Positions 1 to 5,254 of a stretch of DNA of 10,266 bases are shown one piece after another. The stretch is taken from the NCBI GenBank assembly GCA_031264475.1, contig JAISEA010000069.1:1-10266 (forward strand), in the 5' to 3' direction. Made by a program: the position numbers and the translations under genes. The stretch is from Treponema sp. Its GTDB lineage: Bacteria; Spirochaetota; Spirochaetia; Treponematales; Breznakiellaceae. Position 1 is the stretch's first letter. Every line of letters begins with the position of its first letter. Under the pieces are notes generated by a model. The model saw only the letters and a list, made by a program, of their open reading frames with translations. It was not told the DNA's origin and ran no database searches.

Positions 1-2
1 TC

Positions 3-31
3 TTGAAAAAGAAAGAAAAATAAGATACAAT
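3..31 (+). promoter_or_regulatory. sigma70-like promoter of the GH94 phosphorylase gene
   Basis: A -35 TTGAAA at 3-8 and a -10 TACAAT at 26-31 are separated by exactly 17 bases, each hexamer one base off consensus. The predicted start near 38 leaves a leader of about 16 bases that includes the Shine-Dalgarno GGAGGA at 45-50, close to the ATG at 54. The same two hexamers and spacing occur on the minus strand upstream of the rRNA methyltransferase gene. Inference from sequence only. Confidence 0.6.
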
Positions 32-53
32 GGTTTTTTAACTTGGAGGAACA

Positions 54-2471
54 ATGAAATACGGTTATTTTGACAACGCAAGACGCGAATATGTCATAGA
101 TAAGGTTAATGTGCCCACATCGTGGACAAACTATATAGGTGTTCAAGACATGGCTGGCGTGTTCAACCACACGGCAGGCGGCTACCTCTTTTACAAAACG
201 CCCGAATACCACAGGATTTCCCGCTTCAGACCAAACGGCGTGCCAATGGATAGACCCGGACATTACGTTTACCTACGGGACAACGAAACAGACGATTACT
301 GGAGCCTCTCATGGCAACCCGTCGGCAAACCACTCGGCAAAGCACAGTATATATGCCGACACGGGCTTTCCTACAGCAAATTTCAGTGCGAATACGCCGA
401 CATCAGCGGCGAACAGACCCTCTTTATCCCTATCGGAGAAGCAGTCGAGCTGTGGGACGTGAAAATTACCAACAACTCCCAAAGAGAACGCAACTTGAGT
501 CTCTTCGGCTATATGGAATTCTCGTTTCATCACATCGAAATGGATAATAAGAACTTCCAAATGAGCCTCTATGCGTGCGGCTCATCATACAAAGACGGAA
601 TAATAGAAATGGACCCGTTCTACGAACCTGCCGGTGAGCAGTTTTTCACCTATATCGACCAGAACGGCAAGACCGCCAACGGGAAAGAAGACTTCGACTG
701 TCTACGCGATAAGTTCATCGGGGACTACCATACCGAAAATAACCCCCTCGCGGTTGAACGTGGGTTCTGTAGCGGCTCTTTTGAAAAAGGCGGCAACCAT
801 TGCGGAGCCTTGCGCCGCAAAATCACCCTTAAACCGGGCGAAACTTTCCGCATCGTGTTCATGCTGGGCGAAGGCGCCCACAGCGAAGGGGCGCGTATCC
901 GCGCGAAATACGGCGCGTTTTCCACCGTCGACTCCGCTTTCGCCGATCTCGCCGCCTTCTGGGACAAAAAACTCGACAAATTGCAGGTAAACACGCCGAG
1001 CGAAGCCCTGAATACCATGACGAACATCTGGACCTTATACCAATCGGAAATCAACGTGATGTTCTCCCGCTTTGCCTCCTTTATCGAGGTGGGCGGACGC
1101 ACGGGTTTGGGCTACCGCGACACCGCACAAGACGCCATGTGCGTCCCCCATTCCAATCCTGAAAAATGCCGCTCTCGTATCGTCGAGTTACTCAAAGGTC
1201 TCACGTCCAAAGGCTACGGGCTTCACCTGTTTGACCCTGCGTGGTTCGAAGAGCAAAAACCCGCGGCGTTTAAATCCCCCACCGTGGTCCCTTCCTTTGA
1301 CAAGAACTCAATGGTTCACGGTATAAAAGACGCCTGCGCTGACGACGCGCTGTGGTTGGTTCCTTCTATAGTAGAGTATGTGAAAGAAACCGGGGAATTC
1401 GGCTTTGTTGACGAGGTTTTCTCCTACGCGGATGGCGGCAAAGGCTCTGTTTACGAACATATGATGAAAATCCTTGACTTTTCCACAGAACAGGTAGGGC
1501 AAACCGGCGTATGTAAGGGCTTGCGCGCTGACTGGAACGACTGCTTGAACCTAGGCGGCGGCGAAAGCGCGATGGTTTCTTTCCTGCACCACTGGGCGCT
1601 CGTCAACTTCGTTTCCCTTGCTAAACGGTTGGGGCGGAACGCGGACGCGGACAAATACGCCGCAATAACCGAAAGGGTCAGAGCGGTCTGTGAGAAAGAG
1701 CTGTGGAACGGGCAATGGTACACGCGAGGCGTTACAGCTTCGGGGCGCAAGATCGGAACGCCTGACTGCGAAGAAGGCAAAATCTTCATGGAATCCAACA
1801 CCTGGGCGGTCATCTCCGGCGCGGCTTCCCGTGAACACGGGCTTGCGGCTATGGACGCGGTTGACGAATTCCTTTACACGGAATATGGGCTTATGTTGAA
1901 CGCGCCGTCTTTCACGAGGGTTGACGATGAAATCGGCTTCGCCACTCGCGTTTATCCGGGGGTAAAGGAAAATGGCGCTATTTTCAGCCACCCGAATCCT
2001 TGGGCGTGGGTCGCGGAGGCGATGTTGGGTCGCGGCGACCGCGCTATGAAGTTCTATGACGCGCTTTGTCCTTTCAACCAAAACGACAAGATCGAAATCC
2101 GAGAAGCAGAGCCGTATTCCACGTGTCAGTTTGTCATGGGTAAGGATCATACGGCTTTTGGGCGTGCCAGACATCCGTTTATGACCGGTTCAGGCGGGTG
2201 GAGTTACTTCGCGGCTACTCGTTATATCTTGGGTTTGCGCCCTGACTTCGACTCCTTCACAATCGACCCTTGTATTCCGCAGTCGTGGAAGGGTTTTTCC
2301 GCTGTTCGCGTGTGGCGAGGCGCGGTTTATGAAATCGAGGTTCAGAACCCTGACCATGTAAGCAAGGGCGTCAAAACCATCACCCTAAACGGCGCGACTG
2401 TTGACGTCATTCCCGCGCAAAAAGCAGGCAGTGTAAACAAAATCGTCGCCACACAGGCAAAGCCTGTTTAA
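54..2471 (+). CDS. chbP: GH94 phosphorylase, probably N,N'-diacetylchitobiose phosphorylase
   Basis: Complete 805-residue glycoside phosphorylase of family GH94. The family cleaves a beta-linked disaccharide with inorganic phosphate, inverting, in the cytoplasm; for chitobiose the products are GlcNAc-1-phosphate and GlcNAc. The start MKYGYFDN is the family's usual N-terminus. Order: N-terminal beta-sandwich (about 1-270), helical linker, (alpha/alpha)6 barrel (about 310-720), C-terminal beta domain ending in the NPDHVSKGVK signature. The general acid should be Asp496 in DWND (493-496), with substrate-binding Trp494. GGRTGLGYRD (347-356) and HGIKDACADD match the chitobiose enzyme of Vibrio as I remember it, not cellobiose phosphorylase (GFRDSNQD type), so chitobiose is preferred. 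Length fits the family (about 800). The RBS GGAGGA at 45-50 supports the ATG. No transporter or kinase partner is visible in the window. Cellobiose or another beta-glycoside remains possible. Confidence 0.88.
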   Translation: MKYGYFDNARREYVIDKVNVPTSWTNYIGVQDMAGVFNHTAGGYLFYKTPEYHRISRFRPNGVPMDRPGHYVYLRDNETDDYWSLSWQPVGKPLGKAQYICRHGLSYSKFQCEYADISGEQTLFIPIGEAVELWDVKITNNSQRERNLSLFGYMEFSFHHIEMDNKNFQMSLYACGSSYKDGIIEMDPFYEPAGEQFFTYIDQNGKTANGKEDFDCLRDKFIGDYHTENNPLAVERGFCSGSFEKGGNHCGALRRKITLKPGETFRIVFMLGEGAHSEGARIRAKYGAFSTVDSAFADLAAFWDKKLDKLQVNTPSEALNTMTNIWTLYQSEINVMFSRFASFIEVGGRTGLGYRDTAQDAMCVPHSNPEKCRSRIVELLKGLTSKGYGLHLFDPAWFEEQKPAAFKSPTVVPSFDKNSMVHGIKDACADDALWLVPSIVEYVKETGEFGFVDEVFSYADGGKGSVYEHMMKILDFSTEQVGQTGVCKGLRADWNDCLNLGGGESAMVSFLHHWALVNFVSLAKRLGRNADADKYAAITERVRAVCEKELWNGQWYTRGVTASGRKIGTPDCEEGKIFMESNTWAVISGAASREHGLAAMDAVDEFLYTEYGLMLNAPSFTRVDDEIGFATRVYPGVKENGAIFSHPNPWAWVAEAMLGRGDRAMKFYDALCPFNQNDKIEIREAEPYSTCQFVMGKDHTAFGRARHPFMTGSGGWSYFAATRYILGLRPDFDSFTIDPCIPQSWKGFSAVRVWRGAVYEIEVQNPDHVSKGVKTITLNGATVDVIPAQKAGSVNKIVATQAKPV

Positions 2472-2473
2472 TG

Positions 2474-2647
2474 ACTTCACAACGGGTGTTGTTTGAAAGG
2501 TGGCGCCGCTTCCACTGACCTGACGGCTCCGCTTGTAAACAAGCGGGGTTCCTACGCGGTGTTAGAAGAAAGGGCGGAGCGGGACGCTTTAAAACACCCG
2601 AAGGGTGCGCTTGCTTTGCAAGCGGAACCTCCGCTTTATCTGACACC
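2474..2647. repeat. mosaic intergenic repeat, copy A
   Basis: This begins 2 bases after the GH94 stop codon. Its first 37 bases (2474-2510) are identical to 3063-3099. A diverged second half follows: hairpin CCGCTTG/CAAGCGG (2529-2535 with 2540-2546, loop TAAA), hairpin CACCC/GGGTG (2595-2599 with 2603-2607) and hairpin CGCTTGC/GCAAGCG (2608-2614 with 2618-2624). It ends in TCTGACACC (2639-2647), a motif seen again near 4393 and 5018. I see no coding logic in it. It may also supply the transcription end of the GH94 gene, although no hairpin here is followed by a good T-run. Confidence 0.65.
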
Positions 2648-2665
2648 GCCACACGTCTCTGCTCA

Positions 2666-2704
2666 TTGCTAACTACTCACTGCTCACTATTCACTGCTCA
2701 CTTT
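2666..2704. repeat. low-complexity CTCACT-type short tandem repeat
   Basis: Imperfect repeats of CTCACT / TTCACT / GCTCACT words run through this stretch, for example CTCACTGCTCAC followed closely by TTCACTGCTCAC. It sits between repeat copy A and a GC-rich inverted repeat. No function is visible. Confidence 0.5.
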
Positions 2705-2708
2705 CAGG

Positions 2709-2770
2709 AGGGGGGCGCGTTTTTCCAAAACGGAGGATGGCACACAGACACCCTTGTGGCGCGCCCCCCT
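2709..2770. repeat. 11-bp GC-rich inverted repeat with 40-base loop
   Basis: The arms AGGGGGGCGCG (2709-2719) and CGCGCCCCCCT (2760-2770) are perfectly complementary. They enclose 40 bases that contain CACA/TGTG and could fold further. A short CCGCC-TTC-GGCGG hairpin (2780-2792) follows at once. This could be a structured transcript or part of a non-autonomous repeat element. There is no T-run to make it a standard terminator. Confidence 0.5.
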
Positions 2771-2792
2771 GTCTCCAGCCCGCCTTCGGCGG

Positions 2793-2910
2793 TCTTCCGC
2801 CACCCCCCAACCCCCCGAAGGGCGCACCACCCTCCAACCCCGACACTCCGTGTCTGACATTGATGTACCGACAAAGTAATTGAATTAAAAAAAGTTTTTA
2901 AAGGGAGCCA
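2793..2910. other. C-rich spacer leading into an AT-rich stretch
   Basis: The left part is a very C-rich strand-biased run (CCCCCCAACCCCCC). At 2851-2859 lies TGTCTGACA, a motif shared with the repeats elsewhere. From about 2875 the sequence turns AT-rich and leads to the weak Shine-Dalgarno of the small ORF at 2911. I see no gene here. Confidence 0.4.
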
Positions 2911-3060
2911 ATGAAACTTTCAGAGCAAGCTCTCCTAGACAGTCAGAAATATCGCTTGCAAAGCTGGAAATATCTCCATGATTCTTTCTTTTATTTTTAC
3001 CTTTTCGGTTGTGCAATCAATTCGCGTTGGCGTCTGACCCCTCACCCTTCGGGTGTCTAA
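2911..3060 (+). CDS. possible 49-codon hypothetical ORF (weak)
   Basis: An ATG at 2911 lies 3 bases after an AAGGGAG purine run (2901-2907), and the frame stays open to TAA at 3058-3060. The predicted peptide starts MKLSEQALLD and has an aromatic stretch FFYFYLF near residues 25-32. Its last codons lie inside the repeated CACCCTTCGGGTG hairpin segment, so the 3' end is repeat-derived. I recognise no family. The spacing to the purine run is short and no clear promoter is visible, so this may simply be spacer. Confidence 0.2.
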   Translation: MKLSEQALLDSQKYRLQSWKYLHDSFFYFYLFGCAINSRWRLTPHPSGV

Positions 3061-3184
3061 ATACTTCACAACGGGTGTTGTTTGAAAGGTGGCGCCGCTG
3101 TCCCCGATAGGACGGCTACGCTTGCAAGCAAGCGTAGCCTCCGCGTTGTTCGGAGGGGAGGGGGCGCTGTCCTGCCCGTCCTTT
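3038..3184. repeat. mosaic intergenic repeat, copy B (147-base unit)
   Basis: The unit opens with a 30-base segment (3038-3067) containing the hairpin CACCC-TTC-GGGTG, repeated exactly at 3185-3214. The two copies are therefore 147 bases apart, like a tandem pair. Next comes the 37-base block shared with copy A (3063-3099), then a perfect 11-bp hairpin, GGCTACGCTTG (3114-3124) with CAAGCGTAGCC (3129-3139), loop CAAG. The segment AAAGGTGGCGCCGCTGTCCC (3085-3104) recurs at 5029-5048 with one mismatch. Confidence 0.7.
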
Positions 3185-3257
3185 CCCCTCACCCTTCGGG
3201 TGTCTAAATACTTCGCAAGAGATGTTGTCCGAAAGAATGCGCCGCCGTCCCCGACTT
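3185..3257. repeat. mosaic intergenic repeat, partial copy C
   Basis: The first 30 bases are identical to 3038-3067. After that the similarity to copy B continues but is diverged (GAAAGAATGCGCCGCCGTCCCCGA against GAAAGGTGGCGCCGCTGTCCCCGA, shown here only for comparison). It fades about 20 bases before the stop codon of the minus-strand methyltransferase gene. Its CACCC/GGGTG hairpin lies downstream of that gene and could mark the transcript end, without a T-run. Confidence 0.6.
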
Positions 3258-3277
3258 GTCGACACCTTTCTGGTCGT

Positions 3278-4288
3278 TTACCCCCGCAGTCTGTGAGTAG
3301 CTGATTGGTTGCTTATTTCCCAACATTCGGGCGTTCTTTTGCCGCGGAAGTCTTCGTCTCGGAGTTTTTCGGTTATGTTTTGGGCGTTTAACGCGGAAAA
3401 ATCCACTTTGATGCGTCTGACGCTTGTCGAGAAGAAGATTTTCCCGTGTTTTTCGAGTAAGGGGAGGCATTTTGAGACGAGAGTCATGTAGTCCCGCTTG
3501 ACGTCGAGGTCTGAGAACATTCGTTTTGAGTTTGAGAAGGTGGGCGGGTCTAGGATGATGACGTCCCACACGCGGCGGGCTCTTGCCGCGGCGTCCAAGA
3601 AACGGAGAACGTCCGCGCGGATCAAGCGAAAGCCGGGCGCGTCTTTTAAGAGCGCGGCTTCTTGGCTCGTTATTTCCGCGCGGAAACGGTTCAAAGAGAA
3701 GTTGACTTTTGCCCAATCCAAGTAGGTATTAGACATATCAACGGAGTCCACGCCAGCGGCTCCGCCGTTGACCGCGTGAATGGAAAAGGCACCTGTATAA
3801 CAGAAAAGATTCAGGATGCGTTTACCCGCGGCTTCCGCGCACACGAGGCGCCGCAGGCTTCTCCTATCCAAGAACAACCCGGTGTCCAGATAGTCCGAGA
3901 GGTTCACGCGAAAGACAAGCCCCCCTTCATGCACGTCAACGAAGAAATTCTTGTGATCCATCTTCTCGTATTGGCTGTTGCCCCGTTGCGGTTTGCGGAC
4001 TTTGAGGAAAATCCTGTCGTCTTGTATAGAAACGGCTTGGGAAATAGCCGACTTCATGCCGTCAAGCCATTCTTTTCTGTCGGTTTCCGCGGTTTCTTCC
4101 TGCCTTTCAAAGAATGCGCCCGCGATTGCATCTTTGTAGAGGTCTATGACTAAGGGAATCTCCGGGATGTCTCTGTCGTAAAGCCTGAATGTATCCGTTC
4201 CCATGCGTTTCGCCCACTTCTTGAGGTGTTTATACTTCTTCTTGAGGCGGTTAAAGAGTATTTCCGCCTGATATTCCATTTTATCCAT
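3278..4288 (-). CDS. rlmK: RlmK-type class I SAM-dependent 23S rRNA methyltransferase, stand-alone
   Basis: Complete 336-residue protein resembling the C-terminal (RlmK) half of E. coli RlmKL, which makes m7G2069 in 23S rRNA. The N-terminal helix (NRLKKKYKHLKKWAKR, 13-28) and the LYDRDIPE stretch (36-43) match the start of that half. Visible motifs: NLSDYLDTGLFLDRR (129-143), SAM-binding motif I NLFCYTGAFS (160-169), VDMSNTYLDWA (183-193), and catalytic DPPTFSNSKRM (247-257). The RlmL/THUMP half of the fusion is absent, so this is a single-domain enzyme; the exact target base is inferred. The start ATG (4286-4288) has AAGGAA close upstream (4292-4297). The gene is convergent with GH94 across the repeats, with its own promoter and upstream ORF. 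Confidence 0.85.
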   Translation of the reverse strand: MDKMEYQAEILFNRLKKKYKHLKKWAKRMGTDTFRLYDRDIPEIPLVIDLYKDAIAGAFFERQEETAETDRKEWLDGMKSAISQAVSIQDDRIFLKVRKPQRGNSQYEKMDHKNFFVDVHEGGLVFRVNLSDYLDTGLFLDRRSLRRLVCAEAAGKRILNLFCYTGAFSIHAVNGGAAGVDSVDMSNTYLDWAKVNFSLNRFRAEITSQEAALLKDAPGFRLIRADVLRFLDAAARARRVWDVIILDPPTFSNSKRMFSDLDVKRDYMTLVSKCLPLLEKHGKIFFSTSVRRIKVDFSALNAQNITEKLRDEDFRGKRTPECWEISNQSATHRLRG

Positions 4289-4353
4289 GAGTTCCTTTTC
4301 GCCTCCTTCGTTAAAGCGCCTATATCGGTATAGAAATTTGCTTCCACGCCGAT

Positions 4354-4404
4354 TTATCCGTTGTTGGTGTCAGCTATTGATTTCTTGCTAGTGGTGTCAG
4401 ACAT
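4354..4404 (-). CDS. 16-codon upstream ORF in the rlmK leader
   Basis: On the minus strand an ATG at 4404 is preceded by AAGGAA (4410-4415) at a 5-base spacing. It opens a frame reading MSDTTSKKSIADTNNG, ending in TAA at 4354-4356, about 65 bases before the rlmK start. The MSDT start codons lie inside the 15-bp inverted repeat at 4392-4406, and the copy at 5015-5029 also contains ATG-TCT-GAC-ACC. It could be a leader peptide, the remains of a gene start, or chance. The predicted transcription start near 4412 would cut into its Shine-Dalgarno. Confidence 0.3.
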   Translation of the reverse strand: MSDTTSKKSIADTNNG

Positions 4405-4406
4405 CG
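4392..4406. repeat. 15-bp inverted repeat, left arm
   Basis: TGGTGTCAGACATCG here is the perfect reverse complement of 5015-5029, 638 bases end to end. A shorter direct copy, TGGTGTCAG, lies at 4365-4373. The pair could be the ends of a decayed non-autonomous mobile element. It could also be two copies of one gene start, because the motif contains ATG-TCT-GAC-ACC in the outward-facing orientation. No target-site duplication is evident. Confidence 0.6.
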
Positions 4407-4418
4407 CCGTTCCTTCTT

Positions 4419-4447
4419 ATTGTAAATCTACTTCCTGTAAATTTCAA
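4419..4447 (-). promoter_or_regulatory. sigma70-like promoter upstream of rlmK
   Basis: On the minus strand -35 TTGAAA (4442-4447) and -10 TACAAT (4419-4424) are 17 bases apart. This is the same pair of hexamers and the same spacing as the GH94 promoter. The predicted start near 4412 would give a leader of about 123 bases before the rlmK ATG, including the 16-codon upstream ORF. Direct TGTAAAT repeats (4421-4427, 4437-4443) overlap the promoter and could be a regulator site. Confidence 0.5.
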
Positions 4448-4686
4448 GCATTTACGGAGAAAAGATATGCGGAGATTCTGTTAAGCGCGCCGCCTTGGTC
4501 GTGATCGTTGTCGCGGGAATAATCGTCTCTTTCGCCTCGCAGTTGACAAATGCGGGAGTAGGCGAGGAGTAATGAACGCTTTTCGCGTTATGCGGCGACA
4601 CAAGACCACGAAATATTTGATCCTACGGCGAAGGCGTATGCGGCGGGGTTGCCGATGATACGTTCTACTAGCAACAAAGCATCTTT

Positions 4687-4770
4687 GGAAACCACTCCAG
4701 GACTTCTGGAAACCACTCCAGGACTTCTGGAAACCACTCCAGCGCTTCTGGAAACCACTCCAGCGCTTCT
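4687..4770. repeat. four perfect-period 21-bp tandem repeats
   Basis: Units start at 4687, 4708, 4729 and 4750. Units 1 and 2 are identical, and units 3 and 4 are identical. The pairs differ only in the last third (GGACTTCT against GCGCTTCT). A degenerate half unit precedes (AGCATCTTT) and another follows (GGAAGCGCC). The period of seven codons keeps any reading frame, consistent with a coding origin. Each unit junction can also form a small TCCAG/CTGGA hairpin with a 5-base loop. There are no spacers, so it is not CRISPR. Confidence 0.9.
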
Positions 4771-5014
4771 GGAAGCGCCGCCAACGGTGCTAGATATACC
4801 GCTATAAGTCTTTTAAATACCTCCGAAGGCGCTTAATATACACCTAGCAATTTTGTAGAGGTCTCTGGCGGTTCTAGCTATATAGATAGAAGTCTTGGGA
4901 TTTCATCAGAAAGGCTTTAGGTTGTCTCTAAAGGTCTTGGGGGATGCGCTGGGGAAGATATACGACTTACCAGCGGTTTAACTGAACAGGAAAATCTGTT
5001 GAGCAACTTTCTAA

Positions 5015-5029
5015 CGATGTCTGACACCA
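5015..5029. repeat. 15-bp inverted repeat, right arm
   Basis: CGATGTCTGACACCA is the perfect reverse complement of 4392-4406. It is followed directly by AAAGGTAGCGCCGCTGTCCC counted from 5029 (5029-5048), which matches 3085-3104 with one mismatch. This junction therefore links the inverted-repeat motif to the mosaic repeat family of the 2474-3257 region. Confidence 0.6.
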
Positions 5030-5219
5030 AAGGTAGCGCCGCTGTCCCAACAGACAACAGCGCTGAAGTTTAAAGTGAAACGGAACTATCAGGCGGCTTT
5101 TTCAACAGGGATCAAGGCGAACAGTTCGGGTAATACCCCAACAATGCCTTCGTTCAAGTGCAAATAAAGCACCTGTTTTGACGGAAAAGATTAGGAAAAG
5201 GCGCAAAGAATTATTCATC

Positions 5220-5248
5220 TTGAGTCTTTTTTAGCTTTGTGCTATATA
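5220..5248 (+). promoter_or_regulatory. extended -10 promoter of the restriction-modification operon, probably leaderless
   Basis: TTGAGT (5220-5225), a 17-base spacer and TATATA (5243-5248), preceded directly by TGC (5240-5242), form an extended -10. An overlapping TATATT lies at 5245-5250. Transcription would start about 7 bases past the -10, at or next to the ATG at 5255, and no Shine-Dalgarno is visible before that ATG. A leaderless message is therefore likely. Leaderless messages are known for other restriction-modification genes; here it is an inference. Confidence 0.5.
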
Positions 5249-5254
5249 TTAAGC

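Larger units (their letters stand above)
4441..5181 (+). pseudogene. decayed gene for a secreted Ser/Gly/Asn-repeat protein (single frame, nine stops)
   Basis: One frame reads like protein throughout but carries stops at 4570 (TAA), 4573 (TGA), 4618 (TGA), 4669 (TAG), 4834 (TAA), 4918 (TAG), 5071 (TAA), 5131 (TAA) and 5179 (TGA). The N-terminal part is signal-peptide-like: KR, then a hydrophobic core AALVVIVVAGIIVSFAS (4489 onward). Then come four GNHS(R/S)(T/A)S repeats, a GSAANGARYTAISLLNTSEGA-like run, and a Ser/Gly-rich and acidic tail (SGGSSYIDRSLG; GLTEQENLLSNF). ATG 4467 has a good GGAG at 4456-4459 but is one base out of this frame, so one frameshift near 4480 would be needed to join them. 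A second frame is open 4562-4807 (ETTPALLE-type repeats) and cannot be excluded as the ancestral frame there. I do not recognise the family; the coding claim rests on composition alone. Confidence 0.4.

Noticed and set aside
1551..2174. 207-residue minus-strand ORF inside the GH94 gene
   Set aside because: It lies fully antisense to a strongly conserved catalytic region and its translation resembles no protein; it is a shadow of GC-rich codons.
2479..2494. Rho-independent terminator of the GH94 gene
   Set aside because: ACAAC-GGGT-GTTGT is only a 5-bp AT-containing stem followed by two or three T; it is part of the repeated block and too weak to call.
3204..3716. 170-residue minus-strand ORF overlapping the rlmK 3' half
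   Set aside because: It is an out-of-frame, Arg/Pro-rich reading of rlmK that runs into repeat DNA; the main frame is clearly the gene.
3662..4153. 163-residue plus-strand ORF antisense to rlmK
   Set aside because: The minus-strand frame carries all the methyltransferase motifs; the antisense frame has no recognisable features or RBS.
4687..4770. CRISPR array
   Set aside because: The units are contiguous with no spacers and a 21-bp period; no cas genes are present.
4562..4807. 81-codon open frame with ETTPALLE-type repeats as an intact gene
   Set aside because: It begins after a stop without a well-placed start and RBS (first ATG at 4655), and the neighbouring frame gives longer protein-like sequence on both sides. 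Kept only as an alternative for part of the pseudogene.
4441..5181. Stop-codon recoding rather than a pseudogene
   Set aside because: All three stop codons occur in the frame, while the intact genes in the window end normally at TAA or TGA. No recoding signal is visible.
5237..5254. TTG at 5237 as the methyltransferase start
   Set aside because: It falls in the promoter spacer, lacks a Shine-Dalgarno, and adds only six residues (MCYILS) unlike the rest; ATG 5255 fits the promoter better.
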